A program made the translations under genes and the position numbers. DNA of 64,000 nt from Tetragonia tetragonoides (Eukaryota > Streptophyta > Magnoliopsida > Caryophyllales > Aizoaceae): contig CM076140.1 in the NCBI GenBank assembly GCA_038025085.1, forward strand, positions 436,501 to 500,500, read 5' to 3'. The notes under the pieces were generated by a model, which was given only the letters and a program-made list of their open reading frames with translations, was not told where the DNA came from and searched no databases. Below are positions 24,201 through 35,426 of this stretch, in pieces. The number at the start of each line of letters is the position of its first letter. Position 1 is the first letter of the stretch.

Positions 24201-27200
24201 CTGCAGACAAACAATGAAACAATTCCCTTCCTTCCCCCCACACCCAAACCCATCCCACCCCCAAAAAATAAAACTGAAATACAGCGCATTAGTGAGGGAG
24301 CAGTGGAGCACCAAGGAAGAGCAACATAGTTCGAATGTGTGAAATTAAAAGATAACCTTATTCTAGCATATCTTATATTTTACTAAGGTATTTTCAGAAA
24401 GTAGAAACAGGATAGTTAGTAAATCTCTAAAAAGTTCCCTACTCTATTAAAAAATATTTTAGGATAGTGATTGTCATACAATCAATGTATGATATACTGA
24501 TTTTATGTGAGAGGAGATTAAGTGGGGACCATGGGCCGTTGGAAAGCAGGGCGTATTTTGGGAATATTGAACAAGGGGAGAGGAGAGAGATAGACACACC
24601 AAAATTGATGCATCATACATTGAATGTTGACATTCCTTTTCCAATATCTAGATTGCCTGCGATGATTGACTAAATAAGAATACACAGCTAATTATCAAAA
24701 AAAAATGAAAATACACAACTGTTTTACTGCCACGCTCTACTGATTTTGTCTTATGCCCCTCTGATCCAGGGAATTAAATCTCAGTCACGGTCGCGTTTGC
24801 GGTAACCGTCGCGGAATCGGGCTGTAACGGGTGTCGATATGCCGTCGCTCAGCGAATTGGGTATCGGTCGTATCGGCCATTTATCGGCGGTACCGGTCAT
24901 GTATCGGCCGTACCGGTCATTCATCAGCCATAACGGTCATCTATCGGCTTCATCAGCCATGTATTGGTCGTTTTGAAAACCCCTTTATATAACGGGATAT
25001 CGCGTATCAGCAACCTCAAAACCCTTTACGTAACGGCCATAACAGACGTTACCTAACGTAACGGCCATTAATTAATACCCTGCTGATCTGGTTCTTCATC
25101 CCACATCTAAATTTTCTCACTCTTTCTTCTTTAATACTCCTGAAATTCTTACCCTTCCAGATCTCTCAAAGCTGCTTCCTTAACCTTAACCCTCCCAATT
25201 TCTAATATATGAAACAAGAAACTGTTTAAGGAGAAAAGACAACCATTTTTAGACAAATAAGCAAAATAAGAATAGATACCAAAACCACAAGTCGGCATAT
25301 ATCTAAATAAGTGTCACAAACTAGAAGATACATAGAACATCAGCTCGTAAGTGTGAAACTTCTTCAGACAAACCCTTCAATGCACATATGGCGGGGAGCT
25401 TGGTATATTATTGATGCTTTAATTATATACTTGTTGATACAGGAAAAGAATTGGGGAAAAGGTATGGCCAAAAAGAAAAATGAAATACATACTTCCTCCT
25501 TCACAAAATGTCTGTCTATAATTGACGTTATAAAGCTCAAATTTAACTAACTTTGAATGTTTACTTGATGAAAATTCTACAGGTTTATAAAATTATCATT
25601 CTTATATTAACATAAAAGATACCTTAATATGTTAATGAATTTACAACTTCTACTTATATATAATGAGAAAGAAGATAATGGTCAAAATTATACCTCCAAC
25701 ACACAAAGTCAAACATGGCGAGGGAGTTGCAAGTCACAAGCTAAAATGATTCATAATATGTCACCCGCTATATTAAGCTCCTATATTATACGCAGAGATT
25801 ACCTTCATCACATTCAAACTATTAGGTGACATGTTGGAAGCCTCAGTTCCAGATGCACTTAAGGCAGCATTTGTTACTTCCAGATTCTGTTTTAATAAGC
25901 CATTTTCTTGATTTAATCTCGCTATATAATCCTGTAAGCACAGTTAAATGAACAGCATTATTAAAGAAAAACATGTAAGTACACACATATGACCTCTGTC
26001 CATGGTTAACTATTAGAAAATTTAAAAACCTCCAACAGACGGGATGAAATGTTCTTAGAACAATGTATTTGACAGCTATCAACATCATACATCTTATTTT
26101 CAGTTATATCATCTAACTGTTGATACAGGACTCCAAAACAAAGAAGTAGTAGTCGCAAATCATAAACTGCAAGACCACCACCTAGAAGTTTCTGTTGTCG
26201 ACAATAGCTTATTTCTTTACCTAAAACTCTGCATTCTCCAACAAAAGCAGAAGTGCAGAACCGTCTTTGACACTTCATCTACAGTTTCATTAACTACGTC
26301 CCTGTACTCCATTTAACAAAATTCAAGCAGAATGTTTTATATAAACCTCTAATCAGTATTAATTATGAGAATGAGAAACAGCTACAGTGACAACAACTAC
26401 CAATGACAAAAAGTTTATTTCACTGAAGATGGAGCATAAATCAGAGTTATAAGAAAAACTAAGAATGATCAACAACTCTTTTTTTTGTTGCTCATCATGA
26501 ATGTTCAACAACCAATTAATAATACATTTTCGTCCCCAAAAATAGTTTTCTAAAATCTTGCTGATAGTAGTAATAGTAGTATGAAAAATAAGAATGATTA
26601 ACCTTTTTTTTTTGCTCATCATGAATGTTCAACAACCAATTAATAATACATTTTCGTCCCAGTCAGCCATTCGTTCATTCATTCAAAAAAAAACTGCTTT
26701 CAACTGTCATATATCCCTTTATGCTCTGTGGATCTATCGGAAATAACCTCTTTACTAGGCGACTAACTACTTAGTCTACACCTCCTAGGCCCCGTGTTGG
26801 CAGGATGGGTTGTTGTTGTTGAATATTACTGATTGATAGTTCTAGAAAATCTTTGAGAGGAAGGAGGAACACAGATCTATTACTACTAATTCGTGAAAGG
26901 AAAGTGCACAATTTCTTTGAGACATTACATAAGAAAGTGCAACAATAAATTCACATGTAGATATTCAGTCAAGCAAACTCATGAAAGTAGTGTTCTTGTC
27001 AAGAAAAGCATGCCACTTCAATGTATCATAAAAGTGCATCTCAAGGGCTTCAGCAAGTCAATATCATACCTCTTTGTCTTTTAATAGAGCTGCATAATTG
27101 ACTGATAATGCCTTAATTTCCGCTTCAGATTCCCTAACTTTCTTAATCTCTGTTTTGTACCGCTCAATCTACATATGACACAATAACAATAATAAGTCGC

Positions 27201-28449
27201 ATATTACCAGTAGGAGGAAATGAAGAAAACATGGTGGCTAATGATATCTCAGTTACACAATTGTCTATAACTTACACCTTGTGAAAACCTTTATGTTTTA
27301 GACTTTTAGCTAGTACCTAACTATCTAACATGCGTGATTGCACAAGCCCACCACTAAGGGCATGTTCCTTTCAAGTGGTTTCAGTTTTGCCGAATCGTCC
27401 TCGTTTGTCCCCAAGTTTCCCCAAGTTGTCCACAGTTTGGGGTTACAAAATACAGTTTCTCCATGTTTTGCCCTGCCTAATTTAAACCAGTTCTGCCAGG
27501 TTTCCATCACTTAAATTCTTCATGTTCATTATGCATGCCAAATTTAAGATTAGTAAAAGAACCATACTCGCAAGACCTACTAAATTCTACTTTACAAACT
27601 TCCTTACCCATTTAAAACTTACTGCTAAAGTATGCGAAAAATATTCACCTTTTCTAAAAGGTCGCATGCAAAGTTCTACATAAATCGTCACTGAAATCCA
27701 GTAGTAGGGTAATCGAATAATACATAAACGTTATCAATATTCAATATGCGTACATCGTGTATGCATCCTTTCTATTACATTGATAAGCAAGGTCTAAAAA
27801 ATGATAGGTCAAGCAGTATTACATTGAGCCTTAAAATTGAGTCTCTCAACGACCGAATTATCTTGACAAAAACCAAGACAACCCGACACACAATTGCAAG
27901 GTCTTGTTGCAATGAGCCAGTCAAAAAGTGCTATCTTCAGAAAAGTTGCCACATCAATGTCAACAGCTTAGAGATTCTAAACATGCATTCTTACTACAGT
28001 ACATCATTTTCCAGCATTAATATCTAAATCAACTCCTTCTATACACAAATATAACTCATAAGCTATTTGACCACTAATTAAGCACCCGAGCTGCGAATTA
28101 AACATAATAACTTGCATAAAATAATCACCGACTACAAAACAGTGAAATATCAATTATCATGATCGAATTTTTATAAAATACATCGTCGAATACGTAGAAT
28201 TGAAGCAAAACAAAAATGTTAGGTGTATTGAACAAAGTTAGGTACCTCTGAGATGAAGGCAGAATCGAATCCATTAGTCATGGGAGGATCAGAAGCCGAT
28301 TTGGAGTGAGCGAGGCTGTGAGAACGCCTTCGATCAGTGTATGGAGAATCGCGGCCATGGATCGATAGCTCATCTTCATCGTCATCATCGTGGACATCAA
28401 GAGCAATCTTATTTAGGTTTTCTTTCAAATTAGCAATCGAACTCCACAT
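15231..28449 (-). CDS. Golgin candidate 3/4-like protein (GRAB domain), 15 exons, 771 aa
   Basis: Golgin candidates 3 and 4 are Golgi-localised coiled-coil tethers; a C-terminal GRIP-related ARF-binding (GRAB) domain docks them on ARF1-GTP. Exons (high to low): 28449-28246, 27168-27070, 25931-25803, 24027-23845, 23322-23184, 23093-23029, 22352-22194, 22074-22000, 21902-21756, 21219-20923, 20793-20728, 20283-20081, 16224-16170, 15817-15632, 15539-15231. All join in frame with GT-AG junctions. The N-terminus MWSSIANLKENLNKIALDVH is the hallmark of this subfamily, followed by an acidic patch and TDRRRSHS. Residues ~69-585 are rich in E, K, Q and L (coiled coil). The GRAB region (~582-630) reads SDFLVDRRIVIKLLVTYFQR, then SKEVLDLMVRMLGFSEEDK. 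The tail is low-complexity, rich in S, T and P. Length is near the ~710-725 aa of the Arabidopsis proteins. Intron 12 is 3.9 kb because it hosts satellite array B. I cannot choose between GC3 and GC4. Confidence 0.92.
15862..16116. mobile_element. Stowaway-like MITE (255 bp) in golgin intron 13
   Basis: The left end CTCCCTCCGTTTCACCAAGA and the right end, reverse-complemented (CTTCCTCCGTTGCATGAAGA), share a ~28-bp inverted repeat continuing TGTTTACA. TA dinucleotides flank it (15860-15861 and 16117-16118). CTCCCTCCGT ends with a TA duplication are diagnostic of Stowaway (Tc1/mariner-derived) MITEs. It lies between the golgin exons at 16224-16170 and 15817-15632. Confidence 0.88.
16436..16491. 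repeat. Left 56-nt direct repeat bordering array B
   Basis: This 56-nt segment (GCACAGATATCTTCC... to ...GTTCAG) matches 19689-19744 at about 48 of 56 positions. The two copies abut the left and right edges of satellite array B inside golgin intron 12. The sequence is not satellite, so it is most simply host intron DNA duplicated around the insertion. Confidence 0.75.
17160..17445. mobile_element. GC-rich palindromic MITE nested in array B
   Basis: The insert splits a satellite unit (GGTGCCTCGGGA ... CCCGGGAGGGTCATCC). Its ends are inverted: AATGTATTAAAAGGCGCG on the left, and the reverse complement of the right end reads TAATGTATTAAAAAGCGCGC. The interior is dominated by GCGCCTCA/TGAGGCGC words, which can fold on themselves. 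No clean target duplication is visible. The superfamily is uncertain. Confidence 0.7.
18205..18535. mobile_element. CACTA-like transposon fragment with a 20-bp perfect hairpin
   Basis: Non-satellite sequence interrupts a unit between GATAACGGATCC and TTGGTGTCCTG. Its right half repeats GCGACCGA/TCGGTCGC words in both orientations (18408-18525), typical of subterminal repeats of plant CACTA (En/Spm) elements. Its middle holds a perfect palindrome: TTCCAGACTAGCTTCGTAAT (18329-18348), loop ATCACG, then the exact reverse complement to 18374. No CACTA terminus was found, so it is called a fragment. Confidence 0.55.
19689..19744. repeat. Right 56-nt direct repeat bordering array B
   Basis: Partner of 16436-16491. 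It begins GCACAAATATCTTCTGG and ends CCAGGTTCAG, directly at the end of the last satellite unit (GTGCGAAAATAACCAAT). Together the pair gives the array a target-duplication-like frame within golgin intron 12. Confidence 0.75.
24767..25082. mobile_element. CAGGG-terminated small transposon in golgin intron 3
   Basis: The element starts CAGGGAATTAAAT and ends ATTAATTAATACCCTG, short inverted termini. It is flanked by the direct repeat CTGATC (24761-24766 and 25083-25088). The interior is GC-rich and contains degenerate tandem words of the type TATCGGCCGTACCGGTCAT. CAGGG termini suggest a hAT-like origin, but hAT duplications are normally 8 bp and only 6 bp match here. Confidence 0.65.
25492..25726. 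mobile_element. Possible degenerate Stowaway-like MITE in golgin intron 3
   Basis: The left end CTTCCTCCTTCACAAAATG and the reversed right end CTCCCTCGCCATGTTTGAC resemble each other and the Stowaway CTCCCTCCGT consensus. A TA precedes the left end, but the right flank is TT. The element is AT-rich with no coding capacity. This is a weak call. Confidence 0.4.
26461..26660. repeat. ~72-bp direct duplication in golgin intron 2
   Basis: The block AGAATGAT..., TTTGCTCATCATGAATG..., AACAACCAATTAATAATACA, TTTTCGTCCC occurs at 26461-26536 and again at 26589-26660, offset by about 124 bp. A poly(T) run lies inside each copy. It is a local duplication with no recognised function. Confidence 0.75.
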
Positions 28450-28813
28450 TTTTCGAATTCAATCAATCGCAAACCTAGCTCTTTCAATTATATGAAATTG
28501 AGCGCGCTCTGATTTGCGGGGAAATTCAGACTTTGAATTTGATGAGAAATATTTTTGAAAAAAGGGATAATAGATCTGAGGGCTTATGAATAGGAATGGG
28601 GAAGGTCCGAAGGTATGAGTAAATAGTGATTGTTCTGTTGCCGTCAAATTGGGAGGTTTAATTGGTAAGAAAGCACACGTTTAGTGTCTGGGAGTTATTT
28701 GTGAACCAGACCTCCTATCAATTTGTCATCAGCCTGAGCTTTGTTATTTTCTCTTTTTTAAAATTAGTTTTTTTTTTTTATCAAATCTGAACTTTAAAAT
28801 AAAAAAATCAAAA
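28450..28813 (-). promoter_or_regulatory. 5' leader and promoter region of the golgin gene
   Basis: The interval upstream (higher coordinates) of the golgin ATG at 28449 holds the 5' leader. No clear TATA box could be chosen. T-rich tracts lie at about 28765-28780. Confidence 0.4.
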
Positions 28814-28829
28814 AATCAAACCTCAACTT

Positions 28830-29617
28830 TTTTTTTTGAGGGGAAAAATTAGGAATTGCATTAATAATAGACTATACGGCATCTACAAACGATATCAAAT
28901 TCAACTATAAACGGATCTAAAACATCAAAAAGTATTCTAATAGAAAGACTATCAAGCACTTGAAATTTGACAATTCCGAACGGCTTCCTTTTTATCGCTG
29001 TTTTCCATATCACAACCTCTTTGCGGAAGACCCTGCTATAGCCTTGATGAATGCACCACTCTGACATTATAGACTGCCTCTTGAAGAATAAGATTCGCAG
29101 TATACCCGTAGGAATGAACCGAAGCCGCAGACTATCAACTTCACGTTCTACCTTCAATTCCGAACCATTAAAATAGAGACTGAAATGTCCTGTAGCCAAG
29201 AAGAAAAACCTCTTAGCAGAGGACACCTCATCGAACTCCATAAACCAGAAACTACCAAAGATCCCTCCAAAGATGAAGAGATAATCCTCACAAAAAGCAG
29301 TCAAAATTAACCTCACAAAAGGAGTCAAAATGAACCTCACAAAATGAGTCAAATTTACCTCACAATTGATTTGATCGAAATCTCACCAAAAGGAGCGATT
29401 AAAACCTCACAATGGAGTGAATTTTATTGATCTACTCAAAGAAAAACCTAAATAACAATGGAAGAAAGCAAAAAACAACTAGAAGAGGGGCTTATCGCTG
29501 GTAGATGACCAACGACAGCCCCAATTTCATACCCTATAGAGTTTTAAGGTATTGAGAGAGAAAAAGAGGCTAGGATTTTTTGAGAGAAAAAGAGGCTTCT
29601 ATCCAAACTTTTGTTCT
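28830..29617 (-). mobile_element. Retroposed element with poly(A) and 16-bp target duplication
   Basis: A perfect 16-bp direct repeat AATCAAACCTCAACTT flanks the insert (28814-28829 and 29618-29633). On the minus strand the insert ends in a poly(A) run (poly(T) at 28828-28837 on the plus strand), so it was made by target-primed reverse transcription, as for LINEs, SINEs and processed copies. Its 5' part has about four tandem ~24-bp units (CCTCACAAAAGGAGTCAAAA-like, 29286-29370). It contains a minus-strand frame of about 126 codons from an internal ATG to a stop at 28861, starting MEFDEVSSAKRFFF. I do not recognise the protein; it lacks visible zinc-knuckle or reverse-transcriptase motifs. It could be a non-autonomous LINE derivative or a retroposed host transcript. 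Confidence 0.75.
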
Positions 29618-30129
29618 AATCAAACCTCAACTTAAATATTGTTGATATACTTATTTGGAGAAATTGGTCGAGAATAATCACCACCTTTTAGAAATCATCC
29701 ATTGCTTTTAATTTGGGATCATGCCAACTTATTAAAGACTATACCCCTCTCCGCTGGCATAGCTATTTCTTCCACTCGTACCTAATCGCTCAACATGAGT
29801 ATACATGTAATGCGTAACTTGGCAACAAATAAAGAAAGAAAAAGACGCATCAATATCACCATATCCTACCAGTGTGGAATAGTGGTCGAAGCAATGCAGT
29901 CCTCAATTTTATTTCAAATTCAAGGGTCATTTATATGTTTGTTCCATAAAAATAAGATGGACGTTGAGTATAGGAATATAGATGGATCAAATTCAGATCT
30001 AGAAGGACCATTAGTCCCTCTATTCATGAATTCATTTGCTCCACCAGTCACTCGTAAATTATTTGACCGATTTCGGGTAATAATCACTTTTTTTTGCTAA
30101 TTGGGCGGTAAATGGTTTAGCAAAGGCAT

Positions 30130-31035
30130 TGAGGATATCAAAGTTCGGGGATCCGGATGTCCCTCCCGTGACACTGAGGGTCTTCTAGGTCATAAAAGAC
30201 CCCAGAGAAGTTTGGGCAAAATTGACACCTGGTGCCCGGAAAGCCGAAAATGAAGGCTATCCACTGTTTTTGGACATCCGGGAGGACCCGAAATGAAGGT
30301 GGATATTTTCGCACCACATCGTACGAAACACTCGTAGAAGACATGGGAGGCCCTCGGGGTCGCTTATTCTGTCCCTGATAGACAAGTTGGAATGGTGTTT
30401 TACGGGACACCGGTGTAAGAGCTAAAACACCAAAGCCTTGGGTGATATCAAAGTTCGGGAATCCGGATGTCCCTCCTGGGGTGCCGAGGGTACTCTAGGG
30501 TCATGATAGCCCCACCAGAGAAGTTTGGGCAAAAATGACACCTGGACCTCGGGAAGTCGAAAACGAAGGCTATAATCCACGTTTTTGGGGCTTCCGGGAG
30601 GCTCCAAAACGAAGGTGGATTTTTTCACAACACATCGCACGAAATATCCCTAGGGGACATGGGAGGCCCTTGTGGTCGCTTATTCGGTCCCTGATAGACT
30701 TGGAAGGGCGTTTTACAAGATAGTGGTGTAAGAGTCGGAACACCAAAGGCATGAGTGATATTGAAGTTCGGGGATTAGGGTGTCCATCTTGGGGCACCGA
30801 GGGTCCTCTAGGGTCATCATAGACCCCCTGGATAAGTTTGGACGAAAATGACACCCAGGACTCGGGAAGCCAAAAACGAAGGCTATAACCCACGTTTTTA
30901 TAGACGGTGGATATTTTCGCACCAAATAACACGAAATACCCATAGTGGACATGGGAGGCCCCTCGAGGTCGCTTATCCGGTCCTGATAGGCTTGGAAGAG
31001 CGTTTTACGGGACAGTGATGTAAGAGTTAGAACAC
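30130..31035 (-). repeat. Satellite array C, three units in inverted orientation
   Basis: The satellite is present as its reverse complement. ATATCAAAGTTCGGGGATCC-type landmarks fall near 30138, 30452 and 30761 (period ~310 bp), together with CATGGGAGGCC, GGTGGATATTTTCGCACCA and GAAGTTTGGGCAAAA. The sequence variants (GCGAAAATATCCACC, GATATCACCC) are closer to array D than to array A. Reading frames crossing it are not genes. Confidence 0.88.
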
Positions 31036-31189
31036 AAAAGGCATGGATGATTGATTGATTGATTGGGATTTTTATTCCTACATTTGGATTGGGTGAACCA
31101 AATATGTGTAGATGTAGGATTCGTTAACCTCCCCTAAAAAAAAAAAACAAGAGTAGGATTCATTTGCCTATTTGGTTGAGATCGATCAA

Positions 31190-31311
31190 TCAGCCCAGCC
31201 CAACCCATTTTGTACCCTAGGAATAGAATGGAGGCCGAGGTCCATGAAAGGGTGGATTCAAGCGGCCGAAGTTTCGCCCTTGTTTTGCTCAGTTTGTTTG
31301 AGCCCTATATA
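31190..31311 (+). promoter_or_regulatory. Plant-type Pol II promoter with site II-like elements and a TATA box
   Basis: The stretch CAGCCCAGCCCAACCCA (about 31191-31207) holds site II elements in reverse (TGGGCT), and a TATA box (CTATATAAAC) lies at about 31302-31311. A telo-box-like AGGGTT follows in the leader at about 31382. The combination of site II, telo-box and TATA is typical of plant ribosomal-protein and snoRNA genes. It fits the snoRNA candidate about 180 bp downstream. Confidence 0.55.
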
Positions 31312-31490
31312 AACTAACAGCACCCATATCATTTCTTCGTACACAATCGAAAGTCAGAGATTCACATCTCAAATCAGCTCTAGGGTTCCAAATCCTTCCA
31401 TCACGCCGCCCTCCCCCTCCCCCTCCCTTATGGCTTCTAAATCATCTTTCTATTCCCAATCTCTGTCTCTCACCTCTCTTCCATTAATAA

Positions 31491-31587
31491 GAGAGATGCA
31501 GTGATGAGTGAACTTAATTTTCATTTGATATATTTCTTTATATGATTTTATCACTATTCCATGGTTCGTATTCACTGAGCATCTCTC
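31491..31587 (+). ncRNA. Candidate C/D-box snoRNA
   Basis: A 9-bp perfect terminal stem (GAGAGATGC at 31491-31499, GCATCTCTC at 31579-31587) encloses a C box GTGATGA (31501-31507) and a D box CTGA (31575-31578), in the correct order and distance from the stem. The ~97-nt length is in the normal range. Such RNAs guide 2'-O-methylation of rRNA or snRNA via the ~10-20 nt before a D box, here CCATGGTTCGTATTCA. I could not match this to a known rRNA site from memory, and no clear C'/D' pair was seen. A plant promoter sits just upstream. A 24-codon frame from 31432 (MASKSSF...) overlaps the leader and is unlikely to be the product. Confidence 0.65.
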
Positions 31588-33484
31588 CCTCTCTCTCTTT
31601 ATTTTTATTTTTTTGTATGTTTCGTGGTTTTAAAATCTAGATTAGGTTAGATTGAATGTCCAAACGAGGGACCTATGGAGGGGGTGCTAATGAATGAATA
31701 TTCATTGAGTGCACTCTTGATTCAAGTTTACCTTCGGATACCTAATTTCTTGAAAAACAGATTGCCGGTTCCGATTTTTGGTTTCGGTTCCGTCTCATTT
31801 TTTTCATATATCTATTCTCTCTCCTCTGATACTACTATTACTCATATTAATGTTAAAATATGTGTATGCCTAAATTTGCAAGTCCGTCGGTCACTTGAAT
31901 TGAGTGGATCGAGGGATCTATCATTAGGCTAGATCGAAACCACCAGTACACATTCAAAATGTATGTGTATTGTTCTTCCTTTAGCTCCGAATATTCTTTG
32001 CTCTTTTTTTTAGATGCCATAGGAATTTTCGGTGACAAGGTAGGCAAATTTACATTAATTTCAATTTTTGTTATGGTTTGCTGGGTTGTGTGTGCATGAT
32101 AATAGATGATGAAGTAATCAGACGGATTCCCACTGATCTTTTTTCACATTTATGTGAAAAGTGATTACAACTGTCACTCCTGATCAAAATCATGCTCTTT
32201 TTAAACCCAGATTTCTTTTTTTAAAAACACTTATTTATTTAATTACAATCGAATTAATGAATGATGGCCAGTGATGTTAGAAAAATATTTGCTACTCTTG
32301 ATGGGAAATTCCCAGTTGATGATCTTTATATCACCAAGATCTCTGAGGCCATTTTTATCATTTTATTTAAAACTATTAACAAATTTTAGCGAAGGTCCCA
32401 GCAGGGAGGTGAGAAACTCTTGTAATTGAGACCTCTCTAACACAATCTATAACCCTTCGCATATGGATTGCCGAACTATCAGATGCCCAAATTACATATT
32501 TGGATCATCTTTGAACCCTTGGCTACATTTTTCATTTCCTAATTCCCTACTTCTTTCAAATAAAAAGGAACTTGTACTTATTTGGGCCACTTGTTTCTAT
32601 AGAGCTGACCTATTGATTAGAAATGGAAATGGATAAACCTTAATTCAGAATTAATTGAACAGAGGATTACATCCAGTGTTATTGTGGACTGTTTTATGGT
32701 AAGATATGGACTTCATAAACCAATATTCTGTTGTGGCGCAATTCTGATTGGTTAAAATCAATTGAACAACCTTAACTAAAATTCCGCTGACTTTGAACAA
32801 TGGAAAATTTCCACTTTGGTGCCTGACGTTTAATAGCCACTGGACAAATCTGTTGAGAACTTCATTTAGAGAGAGGTGTGTGTTATGCTGCAATTACTCG
32901 AGAGTTGAAGGAAGATTTCTGAATGGGAAAGGCAACCATTTCTTTCTTGACCAATGATATTGCACTTCCTATAAAAAAATGATCTTGTACTGACTTGTCC
33001 TAGGTAGTTAACTATGACTATAAGTGGTAATCCAATGAAGCGAACAGAGACTCAAGGATGAGATTAACCGACATTTCATATGAGGGGCGTATAGCACGAA
33101 CATGACCACATAACACTGTAGTTGATTGTATAGGCATCTTACATGGATATCATTATACCAACAAGAGCACATTTCCTTGTTCACAAAGACATTACAGCGC
33201 TCATAATCAGCACCAGAATGGCCATTGAAGAACACACCCGGGGGTGTGGGGGTTGGGGTGGGGTGGGGTTAACTAATGTGACCAAGGCCTTTCAGATCAA
33301 AACACATGAATGCAGATCGTCATCACTCATGGCAATATGCACAACAGCATTCTAGCTTGATCTTGTTATCATTGTAACATATGTACCACATCAGCACCTG
33401 TCTTGGGTCACAAAGCCTCTAATCGCTCAGGCCAGCCAATGTATCAACACGAGTATCTAAGTGGAGCTAAAGCCGTGGAGTGTA
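31588..33484. other. Gene-free intergenic stretch
   Basis: Mostly AT-rich sequence. The frames present (for example 31675-31932 and 32651-32893) show no family features or splice-consistent neighbours. No transposon ends were recognised. Confidence 0.45.
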
Positions 33485-33703
33485 GAGTCCGAGTTTATGG
33501 TTGTTCTTGAGAACTTGGGTTCATCTAGGCTGCACAAGATATGATGCCCGTATACTCTCTGCTGGTGGGGGTGGTTGAACCCAGTGACCAGAGTCCAAGT
33601 TGGTGGTTGTTCCTTAGAACTTGGTTCATTGAGGCTGCACAAGATATGATGCCCATATATCGTCTGCTGGTGGGGGTGGTTGAACCCAGTGACCAGGAAT
33701 CCG
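33485..33703 (+). repeat. 106-bp tandem duplication
   Basis: Units begin GAGTCC at 33485 and 33591, with a third start (GAATCC) at about 33697, exactly 106 bp apart. They share GGCTGCACAAGATATGATGC and GTGGTTGAACCCAGTGACCA. The two units differ at scattered positions, so the duplication is not recent. No function is evident. Confidence 0.8.
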
Positions 33704-34586
33704 ACTGCAGCAAGTACACTAAGTCAGGTCATGCAGCAGGTCAAACAAGTTCACATAAAATTTGACAAATGCAATCATCAAGAGAGCTGGACTTTGGCAT
33801 GCACCACTAGAATGTGTTCTAAGCAAGAAAGCAGAACTTCAACGCTTATGATGTAGAATTCCATTTTCTTTATATTGAATTAGTTTTAGTCTATCATGTT
33901 GAAACAAATGATTGTTGCAGCAATATCTTAACACTGCTTTTTGTTTGCATTTGTACTTGTCACTCAGAATAGTTTCAAACAATTGCTTCAAGAAAAACAA
34001 AGCTGCACATATAAGAAGTGGAGCGGAGAAGATCTCACCTTCCCCCAGGTCTTATGTACGCATCCCATGTTCTCCGGACCTGCACATTAATTTGGAACAA
34101 TATTGACGTTCCTTGTTTTTAAGAGTGCAGTAAACAATGGAGGAGAGGGGTCGCCTCAGTTGTTCATGAGAAGAGACATTAAGCATAGATAAAAAGAAGA
34201 AAAAAAATGATAGTAGAATCCAACTGATTGTGTTAAGGTGCAACCTATGCAAGCCAGGTTCCAATGAAGGCTTAATCTACAATCCTTTTCCCATACAATA
34301 CTTTGGGTAGCATCGAGTATGCAAATCACTCAGCAAATGTGACCACAGAAACAGATTTGAGGTCTGGTCCATTTGTTACTCACGAAGTCAACATTACAAA
34401 AATAAACAAATTAGGGGGGGGGGGGGGCATCCACACTCGAAGTTGTTTGGGTCCAATTTAAGCTTTCTGTCTGGTTAATCACCTGATCTCCTGTGGCTAG
34501 TCCGCTTAATTGAAGAACATACATTAATGGCTTATTGGGAGGGTGCCTAGTAGCCGTTAACCCTTTGCTTCCCAAAATGACTACAA

Positions 34587-35030
34587 CCTTCCACCCTTCA
34601 TGTGAGGTAGCGTCTGTCATGCTCATCGCTTCCCAAAGTCTACTGAGGAAGAACTATCTAAAATACTTGTTCAAAGTAAATGGGAAACAAAGAGAGTAAA
34701 AATGAATTAGAAAAGAGAAAGGAGGTTTAGGTTACCTCAATCAGAGTACCCAAGTCATTATTACTTCCATGATAGTAATGATAGAACTCTGGAGGTAAAC
34801 TTGCCATATAATCATACGCCCCATAGCCTTGTCCCTCAGATCCTTGTTTTTCAGATTCTTTGAGCATGGCTGTATATTCTGGGTTTTCTGTTCGACTTTC
34901 CTTTACGTCATCCTTGCTGCTTTCATCTTTTGTTTCTGAAGTGACAAGCTGGGTACTTTTCCTATATTCTTCAGCAGCGGCAATGGCATCCTTCGCTGCA
35001 TCCATGTCAGCAGCAACCTTTCCTTGGCGC
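34587..35030 (-). pseudogene. Truncated copy of the 59K terminal exon and 3' UTR
   Basis: The segment matches 45395-45855, the last exon plus 3' flank of the intact U11/U12-59K-like gene. It shares coding text (KDAIAAAEEYRKSTQLVTSE, KQGSEGQGYGAYDY, LPPEFYHYYHGS, GTLIEVT then stop at 34727) and the downstream AACTATCTAAAATACTTGTT. The copy differs at KESRTENPEYTAMLKESEK, where a few codons present in the parent are missing. It has no upstream exons and ends abruptly at about 35030, where satellite array D starts (GCGAAAATATCCACTTGTG). It is a DNA-level duplicate, since the 3' flank is copied and no poly(A) is seen. A transcript or product is not expected. Confidence 0.88.
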
Positions 35031-35426
35031 GAAAATATCCACTTGTGATGTGGTGCGAAAATATCCACCTTCGTTCCGGGGCCTCTCGGAAGCCCAAAAA
35101 ACGTGGATTATAGCCTTCGTTTTCGACTTCCGGGGACCCGGGTGTCTTTTTTGCACAAACTTCTCCGTGGGGTCTATCATGCCCTAGAGGACCCTCGGTG
35201 CCCCGAGAAGGTCATCCCGATTCACGAACTTCGATATCAACCAGGTCTCCGGTGTTCCGGCCTTTAAATTGGTGTCCCATTAAAGTGCCCTTACATGCCT
35301 ATTAGGGGTCCGATAACGGACCTCGGAGGCCTCTTATGTCCCTAAGGGTGTCCCGTCCGATGCGGTATGAAAATATCCACCTTCGTTCCACGCCCTCCCG
35401 TAAGCCCAAAAAACGTGGGTTATAAC

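Noticed and set aside
28861..29352. 163-codon frame as an independent gene
   Set aside because: It lies wholly within a retroposed element and its first codons are non-ATG; described there instead.
31432..31506. 24-codon frame MASKSSFYSQ... as a small gene
   Set aside because: Very short, no homology known to me, and its end overlaps the snoRNA stem and C box; more likely leader sequence.
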